The notes under the pieces were generated by a model, which was given only the letters and a program-made list of their open reading frames with translations, was not told where the DNA came from and ran no database searches. The position numbers were made by a program, and so were the translations under genes. This document shows, piece by piece, positions 28,058-37,655 of a DNA stretch of 64,000 nt. Origin of the DNA: Planctomycetota bacterium (lineage in GTDB: Bacteria; Planctomycetota; Planctomycetia; Pirellulales; UBA7805); contig QQVP01000090.1 in assembly GCA_003389215.1 (NCBI GenBank), forward strand, positions 1-64,000, written 5' to 3'. The stretch's first letter is position 1. Each line of letters begins with the position of its first letter.

Positions 28058-30085
28058 TTAGAGCCGGTCGAGACCGTCGATCCACTGGACGAGTCCGGCC
28101 AGCTCCGAATCGAGCAGATAGCGGGGCTTTTCCGGGAAGCGGACTTCCGTCACGGGGTACTTCATCTTCCGCAGGGCCTTGATCTGATCGGTTACCCGCG
28201 AGGCGTACTCGTGCTGCTTTGAGATGGCCACGTAGATCGCCAGGGGGCGGGCCGGATCGGTGGCCGGTGGCCGCACCACGGCCGGAATCGGCGATTGCAC
28301 CGCGGCCACACCCCGCACGACGTCCCGCTGAGAGAAAGCGACCAGATAGGCCATCGCCGCTCCGCCTTCATGGCCGTGCGCGACGACACGACTCGCGTCG
28401 ATCCGATAATCCTTGGCCACCTCGTCGTAGGTGCGGCGGACGAAGTCCAGCTCATCCGCCGCCCAGCGTTCTTTGTCGCGGGGCTGAGGTGCGAGCAGAA
28501 TCAACTGACGCCGAGCACAGACTTCCTTCCAGCGGTTCAGCAGGGCTTCCTTGTCGAACTTGCCGGGCGCGGTGAGCCAGATCACCACGCCATGCGACAT
28601 CTGCGGATGGTAGTTCTTCGGCACGTAGACGACACACTCGTTCTCAAACTCGGGCAACTTCAGATCGAAGGCGCCGGTGCGCGGTCGCTTGCCGACCGGA
28701 CCGGCCGGACGCTCGACGAGCGGCAAGTCATCGGGCACGTCTTCGGGCAAAGCGGCCAGTGTGATCTCCGCAGACTTCGTCGCGCCGTCCCGCTGGAAAC
28801 TCAGGTCCACGACCTCGCCGGGAATGTACCGCCGAAGTGCCTGGCGCAGTGCCGCCACGTCGGTCAGTTCGGTTCCCTGAAACTCGGTAATCCGATCGCC
28901 GCTGGCCAATCCCGCCTGGGCGGCGGGGCTATCGGGATAAACATATCGCACGCCCGCACCTGCGGCGTCTTCGTGCCCGTCCCGCACCGGCAAGATGCCG
29001 ATGAAGGGATGGGCGTAGGGAATCAGTTCCTCGGCCAACTGCAGCGACCGTTCGACACGCTTCTTGTCTCGCATCACCGCAAGCGTGACCTCGTCGCCAG
29101 CATAGAGCGGCGAGACGACGTGCTGCAATTGAGCGCGGTTCTCGACCGACTTGCCGTTGACCGCCACAATCAAATCGTCGGCCAACAGGCCGGCTTCGTC
29201 GGCCGGTCCGCGGGGATGGACGGCCGCGATCTTCGGCGGCACGCTGTAGAGATCGCGCCCTTCGATGCTGATGCCCAGCAGCCCGCCGTGTAGATCTTGG
29301 CCTTTTCTCAAACGCGGCACCACGGCGAGAATATCGGCCATCGGCACCGCGAACCCGATGCCCGAGTCGTACCAGTCGGTTCCGCTCATTCCCATGTCCG
29401 CGTGCGGCGAGAGCGGCGCCAGGATGCCGATCACGCGTCCGCGAATGTCGACCAACGGGCCGCCGTAGTTGCTCGGCGAGACCTTCGCGTCCGTCTGCAC
29501 CGCCTTGCCCCAGACGCGGTCCAGCGCACTGATAATGCCGACGGACACGTTCGGCTGCTTCGCTTCGTAGATGCGCCCGACGGCCAGGGCCCAGGCACCG
29601 ACGCGGAGTTCGTCGCGCGGAGCGATTTCGGCAACGGACAGCGGCGCGACCTCCGAGGGCAAATCGATCTTCAGCAAGACGATGCCACGATTTCGATCGG
29701 TCGCCACCAACCGGGCGGACAGGTTTGTGCCGTCGCCCAGGGTCACGAGAATCGCCGACGGCTTCTGGGCAAAATTGAATTCGCTGGAAACGAGAAATCC
29801 GTCGGGCGAAATGGCCACGGCCGAGGACGTTTGTTGCCCAAGTCCCGTGTTGCCGGTGGCGCTGCCGCCGATGGTCTGAACCTGCAGGACGGAGGGAGCC
29901 ACCTTCTCGAGCGCCGCGCGGATCGCCTGTTGTTCGCGTTCAGCAAGATCCTCGGGCGGGGCCGCTTCCACTTGGCCCACGCAGCCAGCGATGCCCACAG
30001 AGCAGGCAATGATCAACGCGACCAGCGTCACCAGCCAGGCCCTCCGGCCGCGAAGCGTCGCGCGGCGTAACAACGTCAACGTCAT
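28058..30085 (-). CDS. Lipoprotein pseudoprotease: HtrA-like domain without triad, two PDZ domains and an inactive esterase-like domain
   Basis: 675 residues. Signal peptide with a perfect lipobox (IAGC, Cys35), so it is lipid-anchored. The trypsin-like domain (about 60-250) keeps the HtrA fold but the triad is gone: Phe103 where His is expected (after GFLVSSE), Gly134 where Asp is expected (TDRNRGIVLLK), and Tyr207 in place of Ser (SNYGGPL versus GNSGGPL). Two PDZ domains follow (about 265-355 and 370-460). The C-terminal alpha/beta-hydrolase-like domain (about 480-675) has GHEGG where the nucleophile elbow GxSxG should be, so it too is probably inactive. Overlaps the upstream gene by 4 bases (ATGA). 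It probably binds unfolded or exported proteins rather than cutting them. Confidence 0.85.
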   Translation of the reverse strand: MTLTLLRRATLRGRRAWLVTLVALIIACSVGIAGCVGQVEAAPPEDLAEREQQAIRAALEKVAPSVLQVQTIGGSATGNTGLGQQTSSAVAISPDGFLVSSEFNFAQKPSAILVTLGDGTNLSARLVATDRNRGIVLLKIDLPSEVAPLSVAEIAPRDELRVGAWALAVGRIYEAKQPNVSVGIISALDRVWGKAVQTDAKVSPSNYGGPLVDIRGRVIGILAPLSPHADMGMSGTDWYDSGIGFAVPMADILAVVPRLRKGQDLHGGLLGISIEGRDLYSVPPKIAAVHPRGPADEAGLLADDLIVAVNGKSVENRAQLQHVVSPLYAGDEVTLAVMRDKKRVERSLQLAEELIPYAHPFIGILPVRDGHEDAAGAGVRYVYPDSPAAQAGLASGDRITEFQGTELTDVAALRQALRRYIPGEVVDLSFQRDGATKSAEITLAALPEDVPDDLPLVERPAGPVGKRPRTGAFDLKLPEFENECVVYVPKNYHPQMSHGVVIWLTAPGKFDKEALLNRWKEVCARRQLILLAPQPRDKERWAADELDFVRRTYDEVAKDYRIDASRVVAHGHEGGAAMAYLVAFSQRDVVRGVAAVQSPIPAVVRPPATDPARPLAIYVAISKQHEYASRVTDQIKALRKMKYPVTEVRFPEKPRYLLDSELAGLVQWIDGLDRL

Positions 30086-31161
30086 GGTTGCTCTCCCTCG
30101 CGCGGCTCGCCGACTTCCGCCTCAGCGTCGGTACTTTGCAACATGACGGTCTTCAGCTCTTCGCCGCGGCGCACGATCAATGAAATCTCGGCGGGTTGCT
30201 CGATAAGCTTCGCCTGTTCGCGCAAGTCGCGCAGCGAGCGTATCAAGACGCCGCCCACGAAGAGGACCAGGTCGTCCGGCTGCAATCCCGACGTCGCCGC
30301 GGACGAGTCGGGCCGGACCGCATCGACATAAGCCGGCGTGCTATCGACGACGTTGGGTACGAAGACGATGCCGAAGGCCGTCAGGTCGAGCGGGTTCCTG
30401 GCCAATCGCTCCTTGGCCGGGTCACGACGGCGAAACTTGCCGGCACGAATGTCGCTGACCGCCTCGCGAAGTTCCGCGATGGGAACCGCGTAGTTGAGCC
30501 AGGCCTGCGAACGCCGATCGCGTAGTTCTTTGCCGAGGATGCCGAGCAGCTGACCGCGAATGTCGGTCAGGGCTCCGCCGGTGGCCCCGGGATTGTTCGT
30601 AATTGCGTCGACGACATAGACCCGCCCCCGATAAGGCGTGACGAACGCACCCTGGCGGCCGGCGAGCGTTGTCACGGCGGCCACGACCCCACGCTGCACG
30701 CTTACTCGTTCGTCGCCGGTGGCCACGCCGTAGAGATTGCTAAAGGCCAAGACACGCATGCCGGTGTCGCCCTCGACCGCTGCGGCCAGGTCGAAGAAGG
30801 ACAGGTCTTCGGCGTCGATCTTGAGGACGGCAATCTCGAGTACCGGATCGGCGCCCAATAGGTCCGCCTCGAACTTGCGACCGTCGTCGAGGATGACAGT
30901 CACCGCTTCGGTGTCGAGCACGTAGCTCCAGGTCGTCAGAATGTGGCCTTCCGCAGAGACGAGAACGCCGCTCTGGTAGGCTTCCAGACCGCGGAGGCCT
31001 CCCGCTCCATAGATCTTGACGACGCGGGGTTGCACTCGCTCAACGGCCGCGCGCGAGGCAGCCGCCTCGCCGCACGGGGCGAGAACGAGGACTCCCCACA
31101 GCGACAGGGCGAGGGTTGCGACTCTCAGCAAGCGCGTCGGCGGACGCCAGGACTCGGTCAA
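30082..31161 (-). CDS. Exported HtrA-like pseudoprotease with PDZ domain
   Basis: 359 residues from a TTG start chosen because AAGGAGG lies six bases ahead and a signal peptide follows at once (RLLRVATLALSLWGVLVLAP); the reading frame extends further upstream but overlaps the preceding gene. The trypsin-like domain has lost all three catalytic residues: Ser79 for His (ILTTWSYV), Glu109 for Asp (DPVLEIAVLK) and Thr194 for Ser (NPGATGGAL versus NPGNSGGPL). A PDZ domain follows (about 255-340). The middle gene of a three-gene HtrA-like set: one base after the active protease gene and overlapping the next pseudoprotease by 4 bases. Thr in place of Ser leaves a small chance of residual activity. 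Confidence 0.82.
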   Translation of the reverse strand: MTESWRPPTRLLRVATLALSLWGVLVLAPCGEAAASRAAVERVQPRVVKIYGAGGLRGLEAYQSGVLVSAEGHILTTWSYVLDTEAVTVILDDGRKFEADLLGADPVLEIAVLKIDAEDLSFFDLAAAVEGDTGMRVLAFSNLYGVATGDERVSVQRGVVAAVTTLAGRQGAFVTPYRGRVYVVDAITNNPGATGGALTDIRGQLLGILGKELRDRRSQAWLNYAVPIAELREAVSDIRAGKFRRRDPAKERLARNPLDLTAFGIVFVPNVVDSTPAYVDAVRPDSSAATSGLQPDDLVLFVGGVLIRSLRDLREQAKLIEQPAEISLIVRRGEELKTVMLQSTDAEAEVGEPREGEQP

Positions 31162-31162
31162 C

Positions 31163-33061
31163 TCAATCCTCCTTGGGGCCGAATTGAATCGACTCAAGCT
31201 CGAGTCGCGCGTAGATGCGATCGCCGAAGCGAACCTCGATCTGCGTGGGAAGATAACGCTGCTCGTCGCGACGATATTCGGTGAAGTAGAGCTCGCAGGG
31301 ATCGACGTCGTCGTCGGTGAAGACCTCCATCGTCCGCAGCTTGCCGTCGGTGGGGTCGAAGTGGAACCGCGTCTCGACCCCGCCATGCACGCCGACCAGC
31401 ACGTCGAAGAGGTTGCGTCGCAATTCGGCTTCGTCGTCGACCGGCCGCGATGGAACCGTGCCGAGGTAATAGACGTCGCCGAACGTCTCGATCCCTTCGC
31501 GCAAGAAACGCTGCCAGAGGTGCAACGCGAGCAGCAGGCCGCCACTTCCCGGCGGATCGACCAGATCGTTCAGCTCGTCGCCAAACTCGGCTTCGAAGCG
31601 AAACACCGGCAACCGCAGCTCACCGCGGCTCGGCGAAAGCGCGAAATAGGCCTCGCCGGTATCGTCCCCGCTGGCTTTGCCGGTGAGCACCCAACGTTCC
31701 GGCAGATCGCCAAACGAACCGTTCCGCTGCAACGCCTGCCAAACCCGCACCTGCTGCTGCTGGTTGAAGTAGTAGTTCGCAAAGCCCGTGCGAGCTTCGA
31801 AGTGATCCCGCACGATCTGCGGCATCTCCAGCTCCTGCGACTCCGCACCGGGACGCGCGTCTTCGGGATTCTCGGAGTCTTCGTCACCTTGCGCGGGCTG
31901 CCCCTCCTCCGCCTCGCCACCTTCAGGGGCTTCTCCGTCCGCGTCGCCCTCGGCTTCCGCATCGCCCTCTCCGTCCGCGGGCTTCTCGCCATTCTCGTCC
32001 GGCGGATCCTCGTCCGGTCCCGGCAGCGGAGTACGGCGACCGCTGAGCATCTCGGCCAGCTCGCCCTGCGCGTGGGTACCGCTCAAGCGGACGACGGTAC
32101 GGACGACTTCGCCGTCTTGTCGATACGTGACAGGCACGCGCCAGCCCTTGGGAAAGATGCCGAGCACGTTCTTTAGGCCGTTGACCGTGCGAATCTCGCG
32201 ACCTCCGAAGCGGAGAATCTCGTCGTCGTAGCGGAGACCGCGACGATAGGCGTCGCTCGTATCCTGAATGGCGCTAATCACCACGCGACCTTCGTCGTCG
32301 CTCGCCGCGCGGGTTCCCCACGAGGCGTGATCGACGATCCGCCCACTGCGCAGATAGCCCATGAAGTTCTTGATCTGATTGATCGAGATCGCGTAGCCGA
32401 CGCCGACGTTCACCCGACCCCGCTTTTCGAACGAACCGCGACCGTTGATGCCGATCAGTTTGCCGTCGTCGTCGAAGAGCGGTCCGCCGGAGTTGCCCGG
32501 GTTGATGGCGGCATCGGTCTGAATGCAATCGGTATATTCGAGCAGCGTTCCGGCCGGGTACTGGTAACGACTGACCCCGGAGATCATTCCGTAGGAGACC
32601 GTCGGCTTGTAATCGGTCGCCAACAAGAACGGATTGCCCACGGCATAGGCCCAGTCGCCGGGACGAACCTGGCTGCTGTCGCCCATCTCGGCCGTGGGGA
32701 AGTCGTTGCGTCCGAAGAGCTTGATCATCGCGACATCGCCGGTCGGATCGACACTGACGATGACCGCGTCGTAGAGCTTGCCGTCGGCCATACCGCACTT
32801 CATGGCGTTGCCGACCGGCTGCGTGACGTGGAAGTTGGTCAGCGCATAGCCGTCGGGAGTAATGACCACGCCCGACCCGCCACCGGCACCGCCCGCTCCA
32901 AAGATGGCCAACGTGCAGGCGGAAATCCGCTCGACCACGGCCACGCGGCGGGCCTCGGCCTCGACGACCGCCTGGTCGACGTCGGCGCGGGCCGGCCCGG
33001 TTGCGGCTGCGAAGAAGCCAGCCACCAGCAGCACGAGGACGAGCAGGCGAGGCAACTTCAT
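31163..33061 (-). CDS. Exported HtrA/DegP-type serine protease with PDZ and acidic linker
   Basis: 632 residues. Signal peptide (residues 1-26), then a trypsin-like domain with an intact triad: His78 (ALTNFHVTQ), Asp109 (DPTGDVAMIK) and Ser191 (NPGNSGGPL). A PDZ domain follows (about 270-350), then a very acidic Glu/Asp/Gly/Pro linker (about 370-440) and a C-terminal domain of about 200 residues with no recognised family (FANYYFNQQQQVRVWQAL, EVRFGDRIYARLELES). HtrA proteases degrade or refold damaged envelope proteins. It overlaps the upstream NPCBM-like gene by 4 bases and is followed after one base by two inactive homologues, so the three probably act together. ORF extension upstream of the ATG is out of place because it covers the preceding gene. 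Confidence 0.9.
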   Translation of the reverse strand: MKLPRLLVLVLLVAGFFAAATGPARADVDQAVVEAEARRVAVVERISACTLAIFGAGGAGGGSGVVITPDGYALTNFHVTQPVGNAMKCGMADGKLYDAVIVSVDPTGDVAMIKLFGRNDFPTAEMGDSSQVRPGDWAYAVGNPFLLATDYKPTVSYGMISGVSRYQYPAGTLLEYTDCIQTDAAINPGNSGGPLFDDDGKLIGINGRGSFEKRGRVNVGVGYAISINQIKNFMGYLRSGRIVDHASWGTRAASDDEGRVVISAIQDTSDAYRRGLRYDDEILRFGGREIRTVNGLKNVLGIFPKGWRVPVTYRQDGEVVRTVVRLSGTHAQGELAEMLSGRRTPLPGPDEDPPDENGEKPADGEGDAEAEGDADGEAPEGGEAEEGQPAQGDEDSENPEDARPGAESQELEMPQIVRDHFEARTGFANYYFNQQQQVRVWQALQRNGSFGDLPERWVLTGKASGDDTGEAYFALSPSRGELRLPVFRFEAEFGDELNDLVDPPGSGGLLLALHLWQRFLREGIETFGDVYYLGTVPSRPVDDEAELRRNLFDVLVGVHGGVETRFHFDPTDGKLRTMEVFTDDDVDPCELYFTEYRRDEQRYLPTQIEVRFGDRIYARLELESIQFGPKED

Positions 33062-34308
33062 TTCACGATCCTCGCTTCGCAGAGATTCAGATGATCGCCA
33101 ATGTCTTCCTGCTCGCCGAAATCGACCAGGATCTTCAGCTCGGTCACTCCGCTCACGTCGAGGTCGATCTGCCGCGGCGACTTGGTCCCGCTGATCGACT
33201 GTTCGAACAGCCGCTTGTCGTCGCCGTCGATTACCAGGTGGACATGTCCGCGGGGAACCATGCGGGCGTCGATGCCGGCGATGGCCTTGAAGCGACGCGC
33301 GTCGGCGGGCAGCTCGAAGGTCAGCGTCGTGCGACTGGCAATCGCCAATCCACGCGCGAATTCCTTGATCTCGTCGCTGGTCTCGTCGCGATAGTAACGG
33401 AGCCGCAGTGCCGAATCGGCCGGCGACGATGCGGCCAAGGCCCGATCGCGGCGCGGCAAGTAACTCCCCCGCAGCTTGGCCGCGATGTCCGGATTGGAGA
33501 CGAAATAGGGACGCCAGTCGATTTCGGTCGGCGTCATTTGGCTGAGGTAGAGGACATTCTCGGCGGTAAAGTCGAAGGCGGCGATCTGGTTCCAATCGCG
33601 ACGGAGTTCGACCCCGGCGGCAGTCTCGATCCGCAGAGTCGTGCCCAGGCGGCGGAGCGCGGCGACTTCGATGCGGCTGCCGGTGCGGTCGATCAACGTA
33701 CCCCGGCTGGCCTGAATCTCGGAGTCGGTGCCGCGGGCATAGATCAGTCCCTCGACCTTCTCGCGCCCGACTGGAATGAGATCGCCCTCGAGCACGAAAT
33801 CGACTTTGTCTGCGGAGACGGCGCCGAGCACGCCTTCGATATAGTCGAGCTTCTGACCCTTGCGAATCACCAACAGGTCGCCGGCCGCGTTCGCCTTGAG
33901 GGCCTCCGCCCACTGTGTCGCTTGCGACTTGCCCTGTTCCTTGAAGCGGACGTGGCGGAGCAGGCGAGTAGGAATCTCAACGAAGGGTCCCTCGACGAGC
34001 TCGACCTCGGCCGCCGCCTCGGCATTGGCCACACGGTAGGCCGACGCCACCAAGAGCGATCCGTCGACAAGCGTAACCCAAGCCGCCGGTTGCACGTCCG
34101 CCGCGTCTTCCGCACTCAGCACCCGCAAGGACTCCAAACCGCTAATGGGGTGCGTCGACCGCTGGCCGTCGGCGTCGAGTGTGATCGCCTCGGACGTGAT
34201 ATCCGCCATCTTGCCCGTGACGGTCTCCCCTTCGAGCGTGCGCATCTCGACCTCGGGGCCGAGCTGGCCGCTTAGCGTCAGCGGGAGAAGCAACAGCATT
34301 ACAGACAT
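33058..34308 (-). CDS. Exported protein with C-terminal NPCBM-like (carbohydrate-binding) domain
   Basis: 416 residues from the ATG starting MSVMLLLLPLTLSGQ, a short signal peptide; a TTG 60 bases upstream, directly at the end of the previous gene, is an alternative start. The body is beta-rich with repeated strand pairs around EMRTLEGETVTGKMAD and IEVAALRRLGTT. The last about 100 residues (LPADARRFKAIAGIDARM, GHVHLVIDGDDKRLF, VTELKILVDFGEQ) match NPCBM/NEW2-type domains that bind glycans. It sits between the helical exported protein and the active HtrA protease, overlapping the protease gene by 4 bases. A role in recognising a cell-wall or surface polysaccharide is an inference. Confidence 0.72.
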   Translation of the reverse strand: MSVMLLLLPLTLSGQLGPEVEMRTLEGETVTGKMADITSEAITLDADGQRSTHPISGLESLRVLSAEDAADVQPAAWVTLVDGSLLVASAYRVANAEAAAEVELVEGPFVEIPTRLLRHVRFKEQGKSQATQWAEALKANAAGDLLVIRKGQKLDYIEGVLGAVSADKVDFVLEGDLIPVGREKVEGLIYARGTDSEIQASRGTLIDRTGSRIEVAALRRLGTTLRIETAAGVELRRDWNQIAAFDFTAENVLYLSQMTPTEIDWRPYFVSNPDIAAKLRGSYLPRRDRALAASSPADSALRLRYYRDETSDEIKEFARGLAIASRTTLTFELPADARRFKAIAGIDARMVPRGHVHLVIDGDDKRLFEQSISGTKSPRQIDLDVSGVTELKILVDFGEQEDIGDHLNLCEARIVK

Positions 34309-34368
34309 GAGAGCATCCTGCACGGCAAGCAAGGTGGGGACCCAGGCGGCGCGGTAAACGCTCGACAA

Positions 34369-35439
34369 CTACTCTTCTTCACGCTCGCGTCCGCGGCCTT
34401 TCTTCGCCGTAATCTGGCGAAAGTATTCCTGAATCACTTCGCGATAGTGGGCGGGAAAATCGCGACCAATCTCCTGCAAGGCCTCTTCGCGCTCCTTCGG
34501 CGGCAGGTCGCCCCAATCGGCGGCCTTGCCCAAGCGTTTGCGGTCCACCTCGCCGGGACCCTTGCCCTCCAACGGGGTCGATTGGTCGGCCGGCCGGCTG
34601 CTACGATTTGCGCCCCCACCACCGGCCGCCGCCTGTTGTTGTTGCTGTTGCTGCTGTTCGATCTCCTCGATCAGCTTGTCGAGCGACTCGATCACGCCGT
34701 CTTCAATATCGCGAACCCGCTTGTTGGCGCGACCCAAATCGAGACGCCGCTGAATGTCGTCCATACGCCGAGAAATGTGGTCGAGCGAATCCTCTTCCAG
34801 CTGGGCCAGATCGCCGCGCATCAGCTCGGCCAGGGCCCGAAATCGCTCGGGGATCTCGTCAGGACGCTCCAGCAGCCGATCGATGGCCGTCAGGCCCGCC
34901 TCTTTGCTCAAGAGCCGGTGGTAGACCACGCCCTGATAGAACAGCAGCGCGGCCGGATCGACCACGTCGCTCGGCTCCAAGTCCTTCATCAGGGCCAGGG
35001 CTTCGTCGAAGTACTGGCCCTGGGCAAGCGCGCGAGCCGCAAACAGCCGCAGATGGGCGCGGGCGAAGTCGTCGAGATCGTCGCTGGCAAGCCAGTCGGT
35101 CTTGGGCGCTTGCGTGGGCGAAACCCCGCGCTCGACGTCTTCGATCAGCTTGGCGGCGCGGGGCTCGACCAACGCGATGGCGGCCACGACGCGATCGAGC
35201 ACATCGACCGCCGCGGTGGCCCCTGCAGCCGGCCACAGGGTGTCGAACCTCCGCCGCTCATCGGCCGTGGGACGCTGCGCGTCGAACCAGCGGACGAGCG
35301 ACTGGCGAATCTCGGGAGCCTGGGGCTGGTTCCAGGTAGCGCTGGCACCCAATTCGTCGGCCGCACTCAGGGTGCCGGTGCCGTGACCAAGCCAACCTGC
35401 CGCGAGCCAAGCAGCGAGCGTCAGTGAACCGATTCGCAT
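34369..35439 (-). CDS. Exported helical protein with coiled coil and poly-Gln segment
   Basis: 356 residues from the ATG starting MRIGSLTLAAWLAAGWL, a signal peptide. Almost wholly helical: TPR-like helices in the middle (FARAHLRLFAARALAQGQ, LLFYQGVVYHRLLSKEAG), then a coiled coil (about 210-270) with eight Gln in a row, a flexible Gly/Ser/Pro linker and a basic, charged tail (KKGRGREREEE). No enzyme motifs. It probably serves as a scaffold or adaptor in the complex encoded by the operon. Located 52 bases after the acidic coiled-coil gene. No characterised family recognised. Confidence 0.7.
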   Translation of the reverse strand: MRIGSLTLAAWLAAGWLGHGTGTLSAADELGASATWNQPQAPEIRQSLVRWFDAQRPTADERRRFDTLWPAAGATAAVDVLDRVVAAIALVEPRAAKLIEDVERGVSPTQAPKTDWLASDDLDDFARAHLRLFAARALAQGQYFDEALALMKDLEPSDVVDPAALLFYQGVVYHRLLSKEAGLTAIDRLLERPDEIPERFRALAELMRGDLAQLEEDSLDHISRRMDDIQRRLDLGRANKRVRDIEDGVIESLDKLIEEIEQQQQQQQQAAAGGGGANRSSRPADQSTPLEGKGPGEVDRKRLGKAADWGDLPPKEREEALQEIGRDFPAHYREVIQEYFRQITAKKGRGREREEE

Positions 35440-35491
35440 GCCATTTCCCTTTCCCGCGCGAGTTCGCACTCGCCGAAGTCCTCCGACTCTC

Positions 35492-37483
35492 TCAACGGTT
35501 CTTGCCCAGCACGATATCGCGGGTGACGCGATGAATCTTCTCCTCGCGCTCGGCCAACCGCTGCAGCGTCGGAATCAGCCACCCGGTCGCGACCTCGCCC
35601 GACTCGATCATCTCTTTGTATTGCTCGGTCCGCCGATTCACCCGCATCTGCAAGGCGCGAATCATCTTCAATTCGGCCAGGATATCGACCAGCGGCGGAT
35701 CGCCCGGATCGCCGGCCGGAAAGCCGGGCGGCGGAGGCGGGGGCGTGCCCTCCTTGAGATCCTTGCGGGCCTTTTCCAAAGCCGCGATGATCTCGTCGAG
35801 CGCTTCGAGAATGTCGCTCTCGACATCCTGGGTCAGCTTGCCGACCTTCGCGTCGGCGAGCCGCTCGGAGACCATCTGCATATCCTCGCGCAGCTGGATC
35901 ACCGCCTCGGGCAGCGCGACCGAAGTGCCGTCCTCGCGGAGCAGGACCATGGCCTTGTCGACTTCGGTGATAATCTTGTTTTCCTTCCGCGAGAGCCGTT
36001 CGGCCTCGATCGTGAAGGCGCGATCTCGTTTTTCCTCGGGCTCCTTGTCGAGATTCACGGTGGCGTCGTAGACCGCCTGCTGCATTTCCCGCATCTTGCG
36101 AAAACGCCCTTCGAGCATGGCCAGAATCTGCTCGCGTTCCTCTTCCCGCATCTGGCGGAGAATCTCTTCCAGCTCGCGCTTGGCCTGTTCGAGCTGAGCG
36201 ATCGCCTCGTCTTGGAGGTCTTTCGCGTCGGCGCGCTGGGCCTCTTCCAGTTTTTCCTGGGCTTCGCGCATCCGCTCGGCGGCGGCTTCGATCCGTTCCC
36301 GGGCCGGAAACGGTTCCGCCTGGGGGGCGTCCGCAGGCGCACCTGGCGACGGTTCGCCCGGTTGGCCCTGGCCCGAAGGCGAAGGCTGTCCCTGCCCACT
36401 GGGCGGGCTCTCGCCGCTCGGCGGGCTCTGGCCTTCTCCAGATGGCGACGACTCACCCGATGGGGAGTCTTCCGCGGAGTCGGACTCCGTTTCGTCCCCT
36501 TCGTTGTCCGCTTCGGTTGAATCACGGTCGTCGGCGTCGGAATCGGCTTCCGCTTCGTCGTCTTTGTCAGCGTCCGCGTCGTCGGATGCGTCCGACTGGT
36601 CGTCAGACTCTGGACGGTCGCCCGCGGACGGCGACCCATCGGAAGACTGGCCTTCGCTGGACTCGCCGTCGCTGGACGATTCAGACTCCGCATCGCTCGC
36701 TTCGCTCTCGCCGTAAGAAGGCTCGCCCGACTGCGGCTCTCCAGATTGCGGCTGGCCCGACGGCGGCTGGCCGGGCTCGGAGTCTTCCTGGGAGCCTGGC
36801 GTCTCGGAGGCCGACTCGGCATCGGTGCCTTCTTCGGCCGCCTGTTCTTCGTTGTCCTTGATGCGTCCGGCCAGGTCGCCGGTCCGCTCGGCCAGCTTGC
36901 CTTGGCGACGGGCCAGCCGATCCGCTTCGCCGCCGCGCTGCGAACGCGTGCGGATTTCCTTCTGCGTCTTGATGAATCGACTCAGCTGCTTGATGTAGTC
37001 GCGAAGTCGTTCGCGCTCGTTGCGACTCTCGTCGGCGCGATCTTCCGTGATCAACATCCGCAGCAATGCCTGAAGATCCTGCTCGACCTCTGCCTGGCGG
37101 CTCGAGACTTCTTCCAGGTCGCGGAGCAGGTCGCTATCCAACAGATCGAGAATGTCGGTGAGCTGCTCGTGAACGCCCCGACGGCTGCTCTGCGAAACGG
37201 CCTTTTCCAGCAACGCCGCCCGGTCGGGGTCTTCCTTGCGGATCAGCTCGGCGAGCTTGAGCAACTCGCTCTTGAAGCGTCGATAGGTATCGGCCAGCTG
37301 CCCCTGCTCGAGCAGCAGCCGGTCGCCTAAGTCGGGTCCGCCCTCGGCCGCGTCTGCCGCGGGGGCCTCCCCGCCGGCCGGCTGCGCATACGCCGCCGCA
37401 GCGCCGAACCCGCTGAGCCCCGCACCGATCACGAGTAGGGCGATCCATCGCACCGCGAGCCGTCGATTCTCGAATTTGGCCAT
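35492..37483 (-). CDS. Exported coiled-coil protein with a long acidic low-complexity region
   Basis: 663 residues. Signal peptide (ending near AAAYAQ), long helical/coiled-coil segments (about 55-215), then about 190 residues almost only of Ser, Glu, Asp, Gly, Pro and Gln (repeats such as SGEPQSGEPS, SDGESSEGQSSDG, PSGQGQ), then a second coiled-coil region (about 400-560) and a short Pro run (TPPPPPPGFP). The acidic middle could bind calcium or act as a flexible spacer. No catalytic motif. GGAGG lies ahead of the ATG. It follows the large membrane/coiled-coil gene after 172 bases and precedes the helical exported protein gene. Confidence 0.72.
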   Translation of the reverse strand: MAKFENRRLAVRWIALLVIGAGLSGFGAAAAYAQPAGGEAPAADAAEGGPDLGDRLLLEQGQLADTYRRFKSELLKLAELIRKEDPDRAALLEKAVSQSSRRGVHEQLTDILDLLDSDLLRDLEEVSSRQAEVEQDLQALLRMLITEDRADESRNERERLRDYIKQLSRFIKTQKEIRTRSQRGGEADRLARRQGKLAERTGDLAGRIKDNEEQAAEEGTDAESASETPGSQEDSEPGQPPSGQPQSGEPQSGEPSYGESEASDAESESSSDGESSEGQSSDGSPSAGDRPESDDQSDASDDADADKDDEAEADSDADDRDSTEADNEGDETESDSAEDSPSGESSPSGEGQSPPSGESPPSGQGQPSPSGQGQPGEPSPGAPADAPQAEPFPARERIEAAAERMREAQEKLEEAQRADAKDLQDEAIAQLEQAKRELEEILRQMREEEREQILAMLEGRFRKMREMQQAVYDATVNLDKEPEEKRDRAFTIEAERLSRKENKIITEVDKAMVLLREDGTSVALPEAVIQLREDMQMVSERLADAKVGKLTQDVESDILEALDEIIAALEKARKDLKEGTPPPPPPGFPAGDPGDPPLVDILAELKMIRALQMRVNRRTEQYKEMIESGEVATGWLIPTLQRLAEREEKIHRVTRDIVLGKNR

Positions 37484-37655
37484 CGCGCAATCCTCCAACG
37501 GCAATTGTACACACCTCGGCAAATTGAGCGAATTGCCTTCGCTGCCCAAACGGCTCGAATCCGCCGAAAAAAATGCCCGCCCCGGCCGCCCCGGCGACCG
37601 AGAGCATGGCGGACGCTCGGGTCTGCGAGCCACCTCGGTCCGCCTGGATGCCGCC

